Below are positions 1 through 10,957 of a DNA stretch of 64,000 nt, piece by piece. The notes beneath the pieces are model-generated. The model was not told the DNA's origin. It made no database searches and worked only from the letters and a program-made list of their open reading frames with translations. This DNA comes from Keithomyces neogunnii (taxonomy: Eukaryota; Ascomycota; Sordariomycetes; Hypocreales; Clavicipitaceae): NCBI GenBank assembly GCA_020975405.1, contig JAIOWQ010000009.1, positions 1 through 64,000 of the forward strand, given 5' to 3'. The translations under genes were made by a program, and so were the position numbers. How positions within the stretch are numbered: position 1 is the stretch's first letter; every line of letters begins with the position of its first letter.

Positions 1-2128
1 TAGATATAAATAGAGTTAACCTTCTAGTTTAAGACTAGCTTATTAGGAACTAGGCTTTAGGTATTAATTCTTATAAGTAAAAGCTTATTTAGACTATAGG
101 GCTATTCTAAGTAATAGCTCTTAATAAGCTAGGAATCCTTATAAAGCTAAAGACTTTATAAGTCTATATTAATATAAATCTAACCTTAGACTAGATTAAA
201 GAATAGAACTAGTAGAAGATTACTCTTAAAAAATCCCTTATATACCTTAAAGAGGTTACCCCTATTAATATTAATAGAGTTAGGAGGACTTACCCTTTTA
301 ACCGCCTTATTAGCTATAATATTATAAATACCTACTAACCTATTAACCTATAGTATTATAATAAGGTAATTTATTATAAAATATTCCCTCTACTATAGGT
401 AACCTCTAAATTAGTAGAAAAGAAGATTATAGAAAAAAGGGTATATATTTTAGAAATTCTAAAAGAGGTACTACTAATAAGGTATCTAGATTAAATAATT
501 AGGATTAATAACTTACTAATACTGCCTAGGACTACCCCTATTAAAGTAAAAATACCTAAAGTAGTAAAGCTAATAGAGGGAATTATTACCTAGATATGCT
601 AACCTTTTATTATAAGTATATAAGGTAGTTAAGCCCTTATTAAGAGAGAAAGAAAGTCTATATTACTAATACTATTAGGAAAGTTACCCTCTCTATTACC
701 TTCTATCTAAGTAATATTAGCCCTTACTAGGTAGGAAATATATAACCCTAGTAGTTTAGAATATAAAGTATCTAAGGGATAGGATTCTAATTAAATAAGT
801 AATATTATATATAGTACTACTCTATTAATCCTAGGGTTAGTAAGGCATAGAACCTCTTAAGCTATGCCTAGGGAATTACTATTTAACCTAATAAATATAG
901 ATATACCTCCCCTAGAAGACCTAAAGGATAATAATAAGCCTATAGACTATAAAGTTCTAGCTTTTACTAATACTATATAGCTAAGATATAAAAGGATTAA
1001 GGGTATTAAACCTAGGAGGTATTTATAAGAGAAGGCTATTATTAACTTTAATAGGTATAAAAGAAGAATATATAAAATAATATTAGGAGTAATAGGAAGG
1101 GTTTCTAATGCTATTAGTAACCTTATATAGGTTTATTTATGCCTTATAAAGATACCTTTAGTAGGAATATATATATTAGTTATTCCTAAGGGACTAATAT
1201 CTTTATCTATATAGATAAGAATAAAGAAAGCCTATTTAAAAGAGCTAGACCTAAGCTAGGAAGGGAACTAATCCTAGGATAAAAGGATAATAAAGTAGGA
1301 AGAAAGAGCTAGGGAAGGAATAGGGATATACTAGGCTTCTTAAAGATTAATAAGAGAATTAGCTAGGCTAGAGATTATTAAGAAGGGGTATTAGAGAAAG
1401 TAAGAAGGAAGGATAAATTAAGTAAAATAAGAGACTAGCTTTACTTTTAAAGGAAAGGTTAGGGTTTAAGAGGGAATTAGATATAATATATATAGTCTTA
1501 GTAATAGGATTAGCTTATAAAGAAGATATCTTCTTAGGTATACCTAGGGAGGATTTATATAAGGGAGACTATATATACTAGGTAGTAATAGGTATATAAG
1601 ATAGTAGAAGGGGATTAGACCTACTAATAATATATAAGGATAGGTATAAAAGGTAGTTAGTATGCTTTCTTCTTATCTAAGACATATAATATAGAAGATT
1701 TATATAAGCCCTTTTTATAGCTAGTTAACACGCTACTAAGGAGATAATAAAAGGAGTTCTTACCTATATTTTATATTTATTTATTTAATCCTTATTTATA
1801 GCCTTAATATTATATTTACTTTTAAGATAATACCCTAACCTAGAGTTATAGTTAGACTATAGGGTTACTATAGGATAGTTATAGAGGAATAAAAGAAACT
1901 ATAACCTAGCGCCCTATAAGGAAGATTATAATAAAAGAGAAGGACTAACTATTTAATCTATTTTAGTAGAGCATAGTTTTATAAAGTTAGTTACTTAAGA
2001 ACCTAAGATAGATTTAGAGATAAGTAATATAATAGGAAAGTTAAGCAAGGAATAATAGTAAAAGGTTACTCTTACCTATATAACTATAGCTATATTAAGG
2101 ATAATTATCCCTACTAGAGGCTCCTATT
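1..2128. repeat. RIP-degraded AT-rich repeat block, left part
   Basis: The block is made almost entirely of TpA-rich sequence, with stop codons throughout and no open frame. No CpA or TpG dinucleotide occurs in bases 1-532 and both stay rare after that. This is what repeat-induced point mutation (CpA to TpA on both strands) leaves behind. I could not recognise a protein family by undoing the transitions, so the parent element is unknown. It may be a second copy or another part of the retroelement described at 2261-7480. It runs off the left edge of the window. Confidence 0.85.
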
Positions 2129-2260
2129 CATTTAATCCTACTCAGATATACATAATACACGACGGATTGTCACAAGAGACTGCAAAACCACAGATCCTGT
2201 CGTTTAGGGGCATATAGTTGGTTAGTGTGTGTGTTTAGGCCTAACAAAATAGACAGTCTA
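2129..2260. other. Non-RIP spacer between two degraded repeats
   Basis: About 130 bases of ordinary composition, with frequent CpA, TpG and CpG, lie abruptly between two blocks that lack them. No coding sequence is visible. It most simply marks a boundary between two repeat insertions, because RIP acts on duplicated DNA and usually spares or only lightly touches single-copy spacers. Confidence 0.6.
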
Positions 2261-5200
2261 GTAATCCCTTTATAGTCTTTTATAAGAGGTTATTAGTCTA
2301 AATATATAGTAGTACTGCCTAGTTATCCTACTATAATTTATTATTCTTTTATAAGACTTCTTTAACTTATCTCTATTTAGGATCCTATCTATACCTATCT
2401 TATAGACGTTTCTTAAATTCTAGTAATATACTAAATAAGCTAGCTACTAGGCCTTTATCTATATAGGCTTAATATATAGTTAGTCTAGTAATCTAATGTT
2501 CTAGCCTATTATTAGGCATTTCTTCTAATTATCCTAGGGCATCCTTATTATAGGTTAGATAAATTATTAGTAAGTAACTAAGCATATCTAGGATAATGTG
2601 TTCCTTACCTAATTTATATAAGACTCTAATATTAAACTAGCTAATATACTTTATAGCTCTAATAAGTTTTTTATTAACTATATACTAACTAGATATATTT
2701 ACTATATTAAGTTAGTATACTATATTAATAATAGAGTAGTAATTAGTAAAATAGATTACTAGTAGTTATTCTATAGCTTTAATCTATAATCTAGCTTTAT
2801 ATAACATCTAGATATATCTATAGATTTCTATCTCTATAGCCTAGTATCTCTTCTTAGCCCTAGATAATATATAAGAGAGAAAAGCTACTAGCTATATAGC
2901 TATATAAGGTAGATACTTTATAATCCTATTAGCTATTATTAGCTTATAAATTACTCTATCTTTAATATAATAAATTATTATACCTATTCCTTATCTAGAG
3001 GTATTAAAGTTAATAAATAAGGTTTAGTTAGTAGAGTATATTATTAGTATTCTATGGTCTATTAATACTATTTTAAGCTACTAAAAGGCGTTAATTTCTT
3101 TCTTAGTTAGTACTATATATCTAATAGCCTAAGCCTATACTTATCTTTATAGCTTTAACTTAGCTATTAGTATTTTCCTTTTCTAAGATACTTATAAAAG
3201 CTTAGTCTTATACTCCTATAATAGATCTATAATAGCTATATATTAAGGAATATTATATTAGAGTAACCCTATAAATCCTAGTAAATACTCTAAACTTTTA
3301 AGGGTAGCTAGGAATTCTAGATTACTTATTACTACTAACTTTTCTATAGATATTATAATACCTATAGAATTAACTAATTTACCTAATACTATAGCTACTA
3401 GGTATACTATAAATAACTTAGAGGGTCTAATAGATATATTAGCTTATATAAGTCTATAAAAAGTCTATTATAAGTCTTATATATATTACTAGAAGCTTAC
3501 TAATACTATAATAATATTATTATAGTATATATTAGCTACTATGCCTCTTAGAAGGTTATCTATATATCTTTATATATATATATTTAAGCCTTTATATCCT
3601 ATAATAGGAATATAGAATATAAACTGCCCTCTATATATTACTATTATAAATACCTATCTTAAGTCTAGGTAGATAAGCTATTAATAGTAAAATAATATAG
3701 TGTCTATAATAGTAATATATATTACTTAATTTATTTTACTAATAATATAATCCTACTATTTTATAGGGTAGGCATCTAGTATTATTATAGCATTAAGGCC
3801 TCTAATATCTATGACTATTTAGCCTTTCCTAGCTTTACTAGTGCTAACCTATATAATAAAAATAGGGAATATAAATAGTACCTATCTAGTAGTCCTATAG
3901 ACCTTACCTATTACTATAAGCTTTATTATAGTATTATTAATAATCTTCCTCTTATTAGGTCTAACTAGATAGATCTTATATTTCTTTAGGATATCCTTTT
4001 CCTATCCTAGCTTTATCTAGATATATATTTACTCCTCTTATACTACTTTAGTAAACCCCTTATCTTAAAATAAGGATATAAACTTATCTAGTACTTAGAA
4101 TAGTATCCTCTACTCTTTATTATTACCTAATATATATATACTAACTCCTATATTATACTTTACTATTAATATAGCTCTTTAGACCTACTTAGATAGTATA
4201 AACTATTTTTTATAGTAATACTCTATTACTATAGTAAGTTCTATAGCTATTAGTATCTAATTCTTCTTAATATAAAACGCCTATACTACTAGGTTAATAT
4301 GCTTAATACTGCCTAATTTCTATTTCTATATAATTTAAACCTTATAAGCTATATAATTATAAACTAAAATATATAATATATTACTATCTACTATTACTAT
4401 ATAGACTCCTAGTAACTATATAGGTTTTAGCTTAAATATGACTCTTATATCCTAGGGAATATAGTAATATATAGGGACTATTTTAGTTAAATAGGGTTTA
4501 ACTTTAATATTATATATTACCCTAACTATTAGTCTAAATAGTATATATTATAACTATACTATTATTAGTATAATAATCCCTTAGTAGCTACCTATAATAG
4601 CCTAACCTTTATTATTTAGGATATTAATTTATTCTAGACTAAGATAGTCTATACCTAATAGTAGGTTTACTTAGAGATTATCTACTATAATAGCTTCTCT
4701 AGTAAATAAGGTAATAGCTTAAGAGCTATTTATTACTATTCCTAGGAAATTTATAGGGAGTAGTATATATTTATCTAAGTTATAATAGTCTAAGCCTATT
4801 CCTTAGACTTAGACTAGTTATATATAAATATAGATTTATTTCTTAGGATAATATTCTACTAGCTAAATAGTATTAATAAGTATAATAGAATATCCTATAT
4901 TAGTATAGATATCTTATTAGGACTTAATATTATCTATATTAGGGTAAATCTAGAATCTTAAATATATCTATACCTTAAATACGTATCCTATTCCTATATT
5001 ATACTAGGTAGGGATTAATAATATAATAACTAGTATTATCTATAGAGAACTTATCTATTTCTCCTATAGTATGTCCTCTACTATAAGTGCTTACTAAGGT
5101 TCTCTTATTAGTACTACTAACTTTAAAGAAGTTAGTATATTTATAGTTATATAGTATGCTTATTTACTTAAGGGGAAAAAAGGATAAAAGTCTAAAATAT

Positions 5201-7480
5201 TATTATCTATATCTATAGCTTAGGCATTATAATCTACTAATTTATCTAGCTTATAAGCTAGCCTATAGCTATTACTTAGATAATAATATAAGGTATTATT
5301 AGAAGTAAAACCCTCCTAATAAAAATAATAGATATACTATATTATATCTATAGCTATAAATTAAGTATCCTATGTTTCTAACTTTAAAAATACTAGACTT
5401 CTACTTATATCTATCTAATCCTCTTACTAAGGGTTATTATACTACCCTTTATTAGGGCATAGCTATTAGAAGTATGCTTATTCTTCTCTAAATTTATCTA
5501 TATATACTTTATATTCTTCTTTACCTATATATTTATTTAACTACTTATCTATATAATATGCTTATATATATAGCTACTATAGCTAATACTAGCCCTATTA
5601 GTCTTAGTACCTAGGCTAATATAGCTACCATATTAGTCTTATTAGGCTAGTAGTAAATAGGGGTCTAGTAGTATTATACTATTAATAACCTAAGTTTAGC
5701 GTGCTAGAAGGACCTAGAGGTCCCTATCCCTTTACTAGATATAGCTTATTATATCTAGGATTCTAATTCTAATACCTATTACTAGGTACTAGGTATAGAT
5801 ATTTATTATTATTATACTATCTATTATATCCTACTTAATTTCTACTATACTAGTTATTTCTATACTAATTCTAGCTAGACTATAGATCCTATAGTTATAA
5901 GAAGTTACTATAAGGTTATAGGCTATATCTTAGATCTTACTATATTAGGCATTATACCTTAATAGCTTCCTACTTCTCTCTAGATAGAGTACGTATTATA
6001 GAGTTATAATCTTAAATATTTATAAGAAATTTATCTATTATTATAATGCTTATAAGAGCTAGTATAGTCTACTATATAGCCGTATTAAATACTATATAGA
6101 CTATCTTAAGTTAGGTATACTTACTCTAGCTATAAGACTTAGTATCCCTTATTAGATTATAGATAAATATAGTAATATTTTTATTATTATAATAGTCTTT
6201 TAATATATATCTTATATATATAATATATTCTATAGCTTCTAACTATAGCCTCTTAAATCTATCCTCTAACTTCTAATAGATTATTATAATAGATACTATC
6301 TAGAGTACTATCTTATCTTCTTAGCTAAGGAGTCTTATATACTAGTCTTATATATAACCTCTTAAATATAGTATCTATAATTTATAGATAGTATATTCTA
6401 GATAAGTAATTAATAGATCTATTAATTATTAAGTAAATATAAAGATATAGTTATATACTATAACCTTAGTTAAATCTATAGTAAATCCTAATCTACTAGG
6501 GTTCTTATTATCTAGATAGAAATAGCTAATATCTACTAGCCTTAAATATATTACCTAGCTATTCTATACTAGTAATATATAAGGTAACTATGCTAATTAC
6601 TTACACATTATCTATAAGATCTCCCTTATCTATCTAGTAGTATTAAGTCACTACTATTCTATCTATCTTACTATTTCTTAATAGAAATATATAACTTAGA
6701 TATTCATATCCGCTATATTAGTAGACGCTAGTATCTTAGCTATACCCCCTAGAGGGTAGTGCTAATACTGATCTTAATCTCCTATATATATGTCTATATC
6801 CTCTATTATATATAGTTAGTAATAATAACATGACAGGGCTAGGGGACGACTTAGGGTTTCTAAATAACTAGGAACCTAGGTAGCTAGGGTAGAATAATAT
6901 CTTTAATAAAGCTAATAATTCTAATAACTATAACCACTATTATCTATTATTTTAACATCCTAATAATTATCCCTATTAGTTAGGTATAAGCCTAGGTATA
7001 CTAGGGTAGGTGCTATAATTCCTATAGGTATAGGAACTCTTAGTATAGGGGAAAGGATTCTTATCTATATTAGAGGGGAGTAGTCCCCTTATTATCTTAA
7101 GGGTTTGCTCCTTCCTACCTTAGGTATTATAACTAAGCTTAGTAACCTTATATAAGGCGACTCTATTATTATATATAGCGTACCTACTATTTATACTACT
7201 AGTAGTAGACTTTATTACTAGTGTTTAAAATTAATAGGACTAAAGCATGGCTACTATAGTATAGTTATAATAGGCATTACTACTTCTCTAAATACCCTTA
7301 ATACTGGTTCTAGTTATAGTTATAATATTAATTCTAGCTCCTATAGGACATATCTTATAACTATCTTAACCTAGTTACTATATAATATTAGGAATGCCCG
7401 TTTCCTCTCTGCCTATTCTACTAGAAATAGGAAGTTATTAGCTATACCTAAAGCTTCTAAATTTACTAAATACTAGACTA
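2261..7480 (-). mobile_element. RIP-inactivated Ty3/gypsy LTR retrotransposon relic
   Basis: This AT-rich, stop-riddled block carries readable retroelement coding traces on the minus strand, the clearest being a reverse transcriptase core near 3560-3870. If the element is in gypsy order, gag would lie toward 7 kb and integrase toward 2.3-3.3 kb, but I could not read either with confidence. I could not match a pair of LTRs by eye, so both ends are approximate and taken from the change in base composition. Every possible frame is broken by TAA/TAG codons, so the element cannot encode its own proteins. Confidence 0.7.
3560..3870 (-). pseudogene. Reverse transcriptase fragment, Ty3/gypsy type
   Basis: Reading the minus strand through stop codons gives the residues IVIDIRGLNAII followed by LDAYPI. 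This is the conserved start of the gypsy reverse transcriptase palm (usual form VVVDIRGLNA..PDAYP). It is followed by a degraded stretch reading DIISKIN...YITIIDTILFYY, which corresponds to the family's DII..V...YI..VD...FFYQ segment. The in-frame TAA and TAG codons fit RIP conversion of CAA, CAG and CGA codons or of tryptophan codons. No function remains. Confidence 0.75.
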
Positions 7481-8189
7481 CTTGTCTCGTTTTGTCTGGT
7501 ATAACGCCGTGTAGGTGCCCTATGTTTAGGAATCGCTATATCTATTAAGCTTCTAAAATTGTCGTTTTATTAGGCTGCTCTGGCTGTGACATTAGTCGTC
7601 ATAATGACGAAAATCGACCTGGTTCTAGTGATGTTTTTTCTTAAAAAATGGTTAGAGCGTACAATTGCTACTAAAATGTTAGATGTAGGAAGGTGTGTTC
7701 CATTTTCTATGGTGCTATGGGTCTGCACCTAATGTGGCGTCACCAGTGACCACCACGTGACAGGTGGTGACAGCCTGAGCTACCCTGCTGCTGGTTAGAA
7801 GCCTCGGCGATGACCAGCATGTCGCTGCGCATCAGCACTGCGGCTTGATTGAATGCCAACTCGTTCCACATCATTGGCGCTGTTGATGCAAGGAACCGTG
7901 ATCCATCATGACGTGTCAGCCTGGAATCCAGCGACAAAGTAAATCTTGAGGCGGGCATGAAGAAGAGAGACCATGTTGCAAACCAATCAAGACAGGTTTC
8001 CAAGCTTCCACAGACAAAACAGGCCAGGGAATAGATGCAACGATTCCTTGGTATAGTTGAATATATTGTCGCTGGCGTTGTCGAGGTGGTTCGTGTGGCA
8101 TGCCTCGTTCTGCTTGTATATTGTCGCAGTGAGCTGTAGTTGAATTCCAAGGAGCGTGGCTTCGGGGTCTCAAGAAGTCTTCGAGGCAG
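7481..8189. other. Intergenic, right flank of the RIP island
   Basis: Composition returns to normal through about 7480-7740. A 7-bp inverted repeat with a one-base centre sits at 7596-7610. Open frames on the minus strand between 7740 and 8190 may be further decayed coding sequence continuing the neighbouring pseudogene, but I could not recognise them and make no call. Confidence 0.4.
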
Positions 8190-9426
8190 ACTACAGACAA
8201 AATCCTGGTGGCGCCAGCATCAGCACCGAATCTGGCCGCAACTGCCCAAGGGCTTTTGGCAACGAGGGCCAACACAAGGGACCCCAAGCTCTCTCAGCAT
8301 AATGTGTTGGAGCACAAAAAAAGGTTAACCTTTGGACCATACAGAGATAATCTGCCCTTGCCTCAGACTGAACCATCTTGCCTAGATTACTGCCATCCCT
8401 TAGGAGGTAGTCGAGAAGTCGATAAGCTCGCGGCCAAGTGTTTGGCCATTGTGGTGACATGGACAGCCCTGCAGTGACTCTGCCTGTAAGTTGTGGAGGA
8501 GGGGGGCGAGTCTAGGCGGATGAAAACTGGAGTGTACAGGTCGGCCTCAAAGAGATGCTGAAAAGCGACTTCCGGATCCAGACCTTTCATCATTTTGAAC
8601 AACTCAATGCCAATCATTGTGTCAAGTTCTTGCCGTATCTGTTTGTCCTTCATGCAAAACATGGCCTTTGGGTCAATAGCGAAGCCGAGTTTACCGCCAA
8701 TTCGAATCAGTCGTAGCACGCGTAATGGATCGTCCTTGATAGTTTGATGCGCACCTAGAGGCGTCCTCATGATTCTCGCATCTATATCTTTTGAGCCTTG
8801 GCGCGCGAGGTCAATAATCTCCTGCTTCTTAAGATCAAATAATAGAGAGTTGACTGTAGCATCGCGACGGAAAGTATCTTTCTAGGGCGTGCCAAACTCC
8901 ATCTCGGGAGTCCGGCTATGGCCGCCGTAGACCTCCTTCCGCAGATTGACCAAATCGACATCTAAGCCAAACAGCTTTCCACCAGCCGCCTCGAGCTTCT
9001 TGGACTTGTTGGTTTTTTTTCCCTTTTTTCCTTTTTCATTATATGGAATCTAGGGAACCTGGCATCCGCAAGGCCTAGGTCAGCTGCTTTCCGGCGGTTC
9101 TTGGATTCAATCTCTGGTTTAGCGGAGAAGCTCTCCAAGAACATGCCGAAATCCCTGCCCGTCACGGTCAGATGAAGGGATTCCGAGTAGGCGATCTCGA
9201 ACCCAACCACCTGCGATCCAGATTTGGAGCCCGGGGAAATGCTGTGCGGCATTCAAGCAAAAGCTCCCGTAGAAGCTGTTCGGCAGGCAACAAATCAATT
9301 GTTCTTTCTGTTGCTGCCATTAGATTCTCCCTGAGGACCAGGTAAGTTGATAGACGTAGAAGGCGTTGCCCAGGTTGCGAGAGAACTACCTAGGTCGACT
9401 TTGATTCTCTTTGCTTCGGGCTCCAT
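8190..9426 (-). pseudogene. CCA-adding tRNA nucleotidyltransferase pseudogene
   Basis: Family marks appear in order on the minus strand but in different frames. They are an N-terminus MEPEAKRIKV (9426), the nucleotide-binding motif AGGWVRDRLLGIP (about 9180-9215), VTGRDFG, LFGLDVDLVNLRKE, MEFGTP followed by an in-frame TAG at 8882-8884, RRDATVNSL, and DDPLRVLRLIR (about 8700). A further frame carries LGKMVQSE near 8370. Frame changes occur near 9309, near 9175, in an A-rich tract near 9010 and near 8460. The intact family enzyme adds CCA to tRNA 3' ends and is essential, so a working copy must exist elsewhere. The short C-terminal domain is missing or unrecognisable. The relic lies directly beside the RIP island. 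Confidence 0.85.
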
Positions 9427-10957
9427 GGTGGTCATCGCGTAGATGGCATAAATCCAAGACTGCGTGGGCCACGTTGAACAAGGCCCGAATGACGGAGGCT
9501 TTGCGGTATTTGGCTTGCTGGTTGTTATATGTTTGGGCGAGGTGGTTGTTGACGGTTGATGAAAACATGGGGTAGTCAAAGGCAGTAAACCTGCCACTTA
9601 GTCACGTGTTGTGGCTACATGTCGTCTTCCCATCCTGGCAGTCTCGGAGAAATGTCCTGGCGAACATATTGGGGTACTTGAGTGTAAGCGGCTTTGTCTC
9701 GTCGGTACTGTTCTTGTTGATTGTTATTAGTGCGGATTGGGTACCCCGGACGGAAGTTCTGCGTGCCGTATATATTGCTGGAGCTGGACATGGTCACAAT
9801 GAAGGAAGAGCTAACAATGATGGCGGAAGATTTTTTGATGGAGTACGTGCTAGGGCAGACGAAGAGTAAGAATCAAGAAGCTTATTGCAGAGACGGCTGG
9901 GAGTTGACAATGAGCGGATGGAAAATAGAAAGATAAATGTTAGGGGACTGCTGAGCAGGAGGGAACTTGGCCTTTACACCCTCGGGCGGACAATAATTAA
10001 AAGGACTCGACCATAATCCCCGTTGGCAAGTTCCAATATATGGCTGGCATCCCAGTGACAGATAGGGCCGTGATAGAGGTTAGATTACAGGAGAGACCAT
10101 TGCGGCAGCCCCTTGTGTCAAATCCAATCATGTTTTCCGGATAAGACTGTCTGTCAGCCAGCTGCTGTGGTCGTAGCTCCGGCAGTTGTCACAATTGCGT
10201 TGGTGATCTTTATTACAGCAGGCAACTCTTCAGCTACGTATCATTTCCACAGCGAGAAGCTCTCGGGGAGGGGATTGGACACAAACGCATCAGTATGAAA
10301 CTCGGCAGCCACAACTCCCCTGACCACGTCATGGTCACGGCGCTTAGACTTTATTTACCCCATGCTGTACGACTTGTGACATCGATATGGAGTTCTTCCA
10401 TGAGGTTAAGCGCCAGTGGCGTCTAACCCGATATGACTCCTGCTATTTCTTCTGACGGCTTCTAACCACAATCATGCGGTGGACAGTCCAAGCCGGGTTG
10501 CTAATCCGGCCTCGGTGTCAAAAAAAGGTCTACGAGAATCAACAAAACCAACCTACTGTGCTTCACAGAGTTGAGGTAACTGCATGGCACAAGGATCAGG
10601 AGTCACAGGTCGCCAAGCATATACGCGTCAAGAAGCCGACACGCCTTGAGCCATTCATATCAAGGGCGTGACCACTAAGGCGAAGTAGGTTAGTAGGTCC
10701 TTCATCTACAAAGGCACAGGCTATTCGGTTGTAAAATCCACACAAGGCGCCAAAGAGAAGCTTTATTGGGAGAAGGGAGACACCTTTTCCGTGCCAGGCT
10801 GGCCAGGTACAGTTTGTCAATGAGGACGCGGAATTGAGCTGCTTGGCTCTTCATGATGGCCCTTTTCTGACCGAACTAGGGTTGGAGCGTCCTGAGAATC
10901 GAGCAGGTCTTTTTCAAGTCCAACTAAATGGAAATAAAAAAAACAAGCTACAGTATA
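9427..10957. other. Intergenic stretch of about 1.5 kb
   Basis: This stretch separates the CCA-transferase relic from the 3' end of the transporter gene. Apart from a possible 60-residue minus-strand reading frame at 9615-9797, I see no coding signal, RNA gene or repeat in it. Confidence 0.5.
9615..9797 (-). CDS. Possible small hypothetical protein (60 aa)
   Basis: A short frame starts with MTMSSSSN and ends with GWEDDM. It is rich in Asn, Gln, Tyr, Arg and Pro, a composition unlike the Ser/Arg/Pro-heavy antisense frames nearby and more like a disordered fungal protein or a last exon. It has no signal peptide, membrane segment or motif that I recognise. It could equally be a chance frame. 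Confidence 0.2.
   Translation of the reverse strand: MTMSSSSNIYGTQNFRPGYPIRTNNNQQEQYRRDKAAYTQVPQYVRQDISPRLPGWEDDM

Noticed and set aside
1..7480. Mitochondrial or centromeric origin for the AT-rich stretch
   Set aside because: The specific loss of CpA/TpG and the gypsy reverse transcriptase trace explain it as a RIP-mutated nuclear repeat; a centromere cannot be excluded but nothing points to it.
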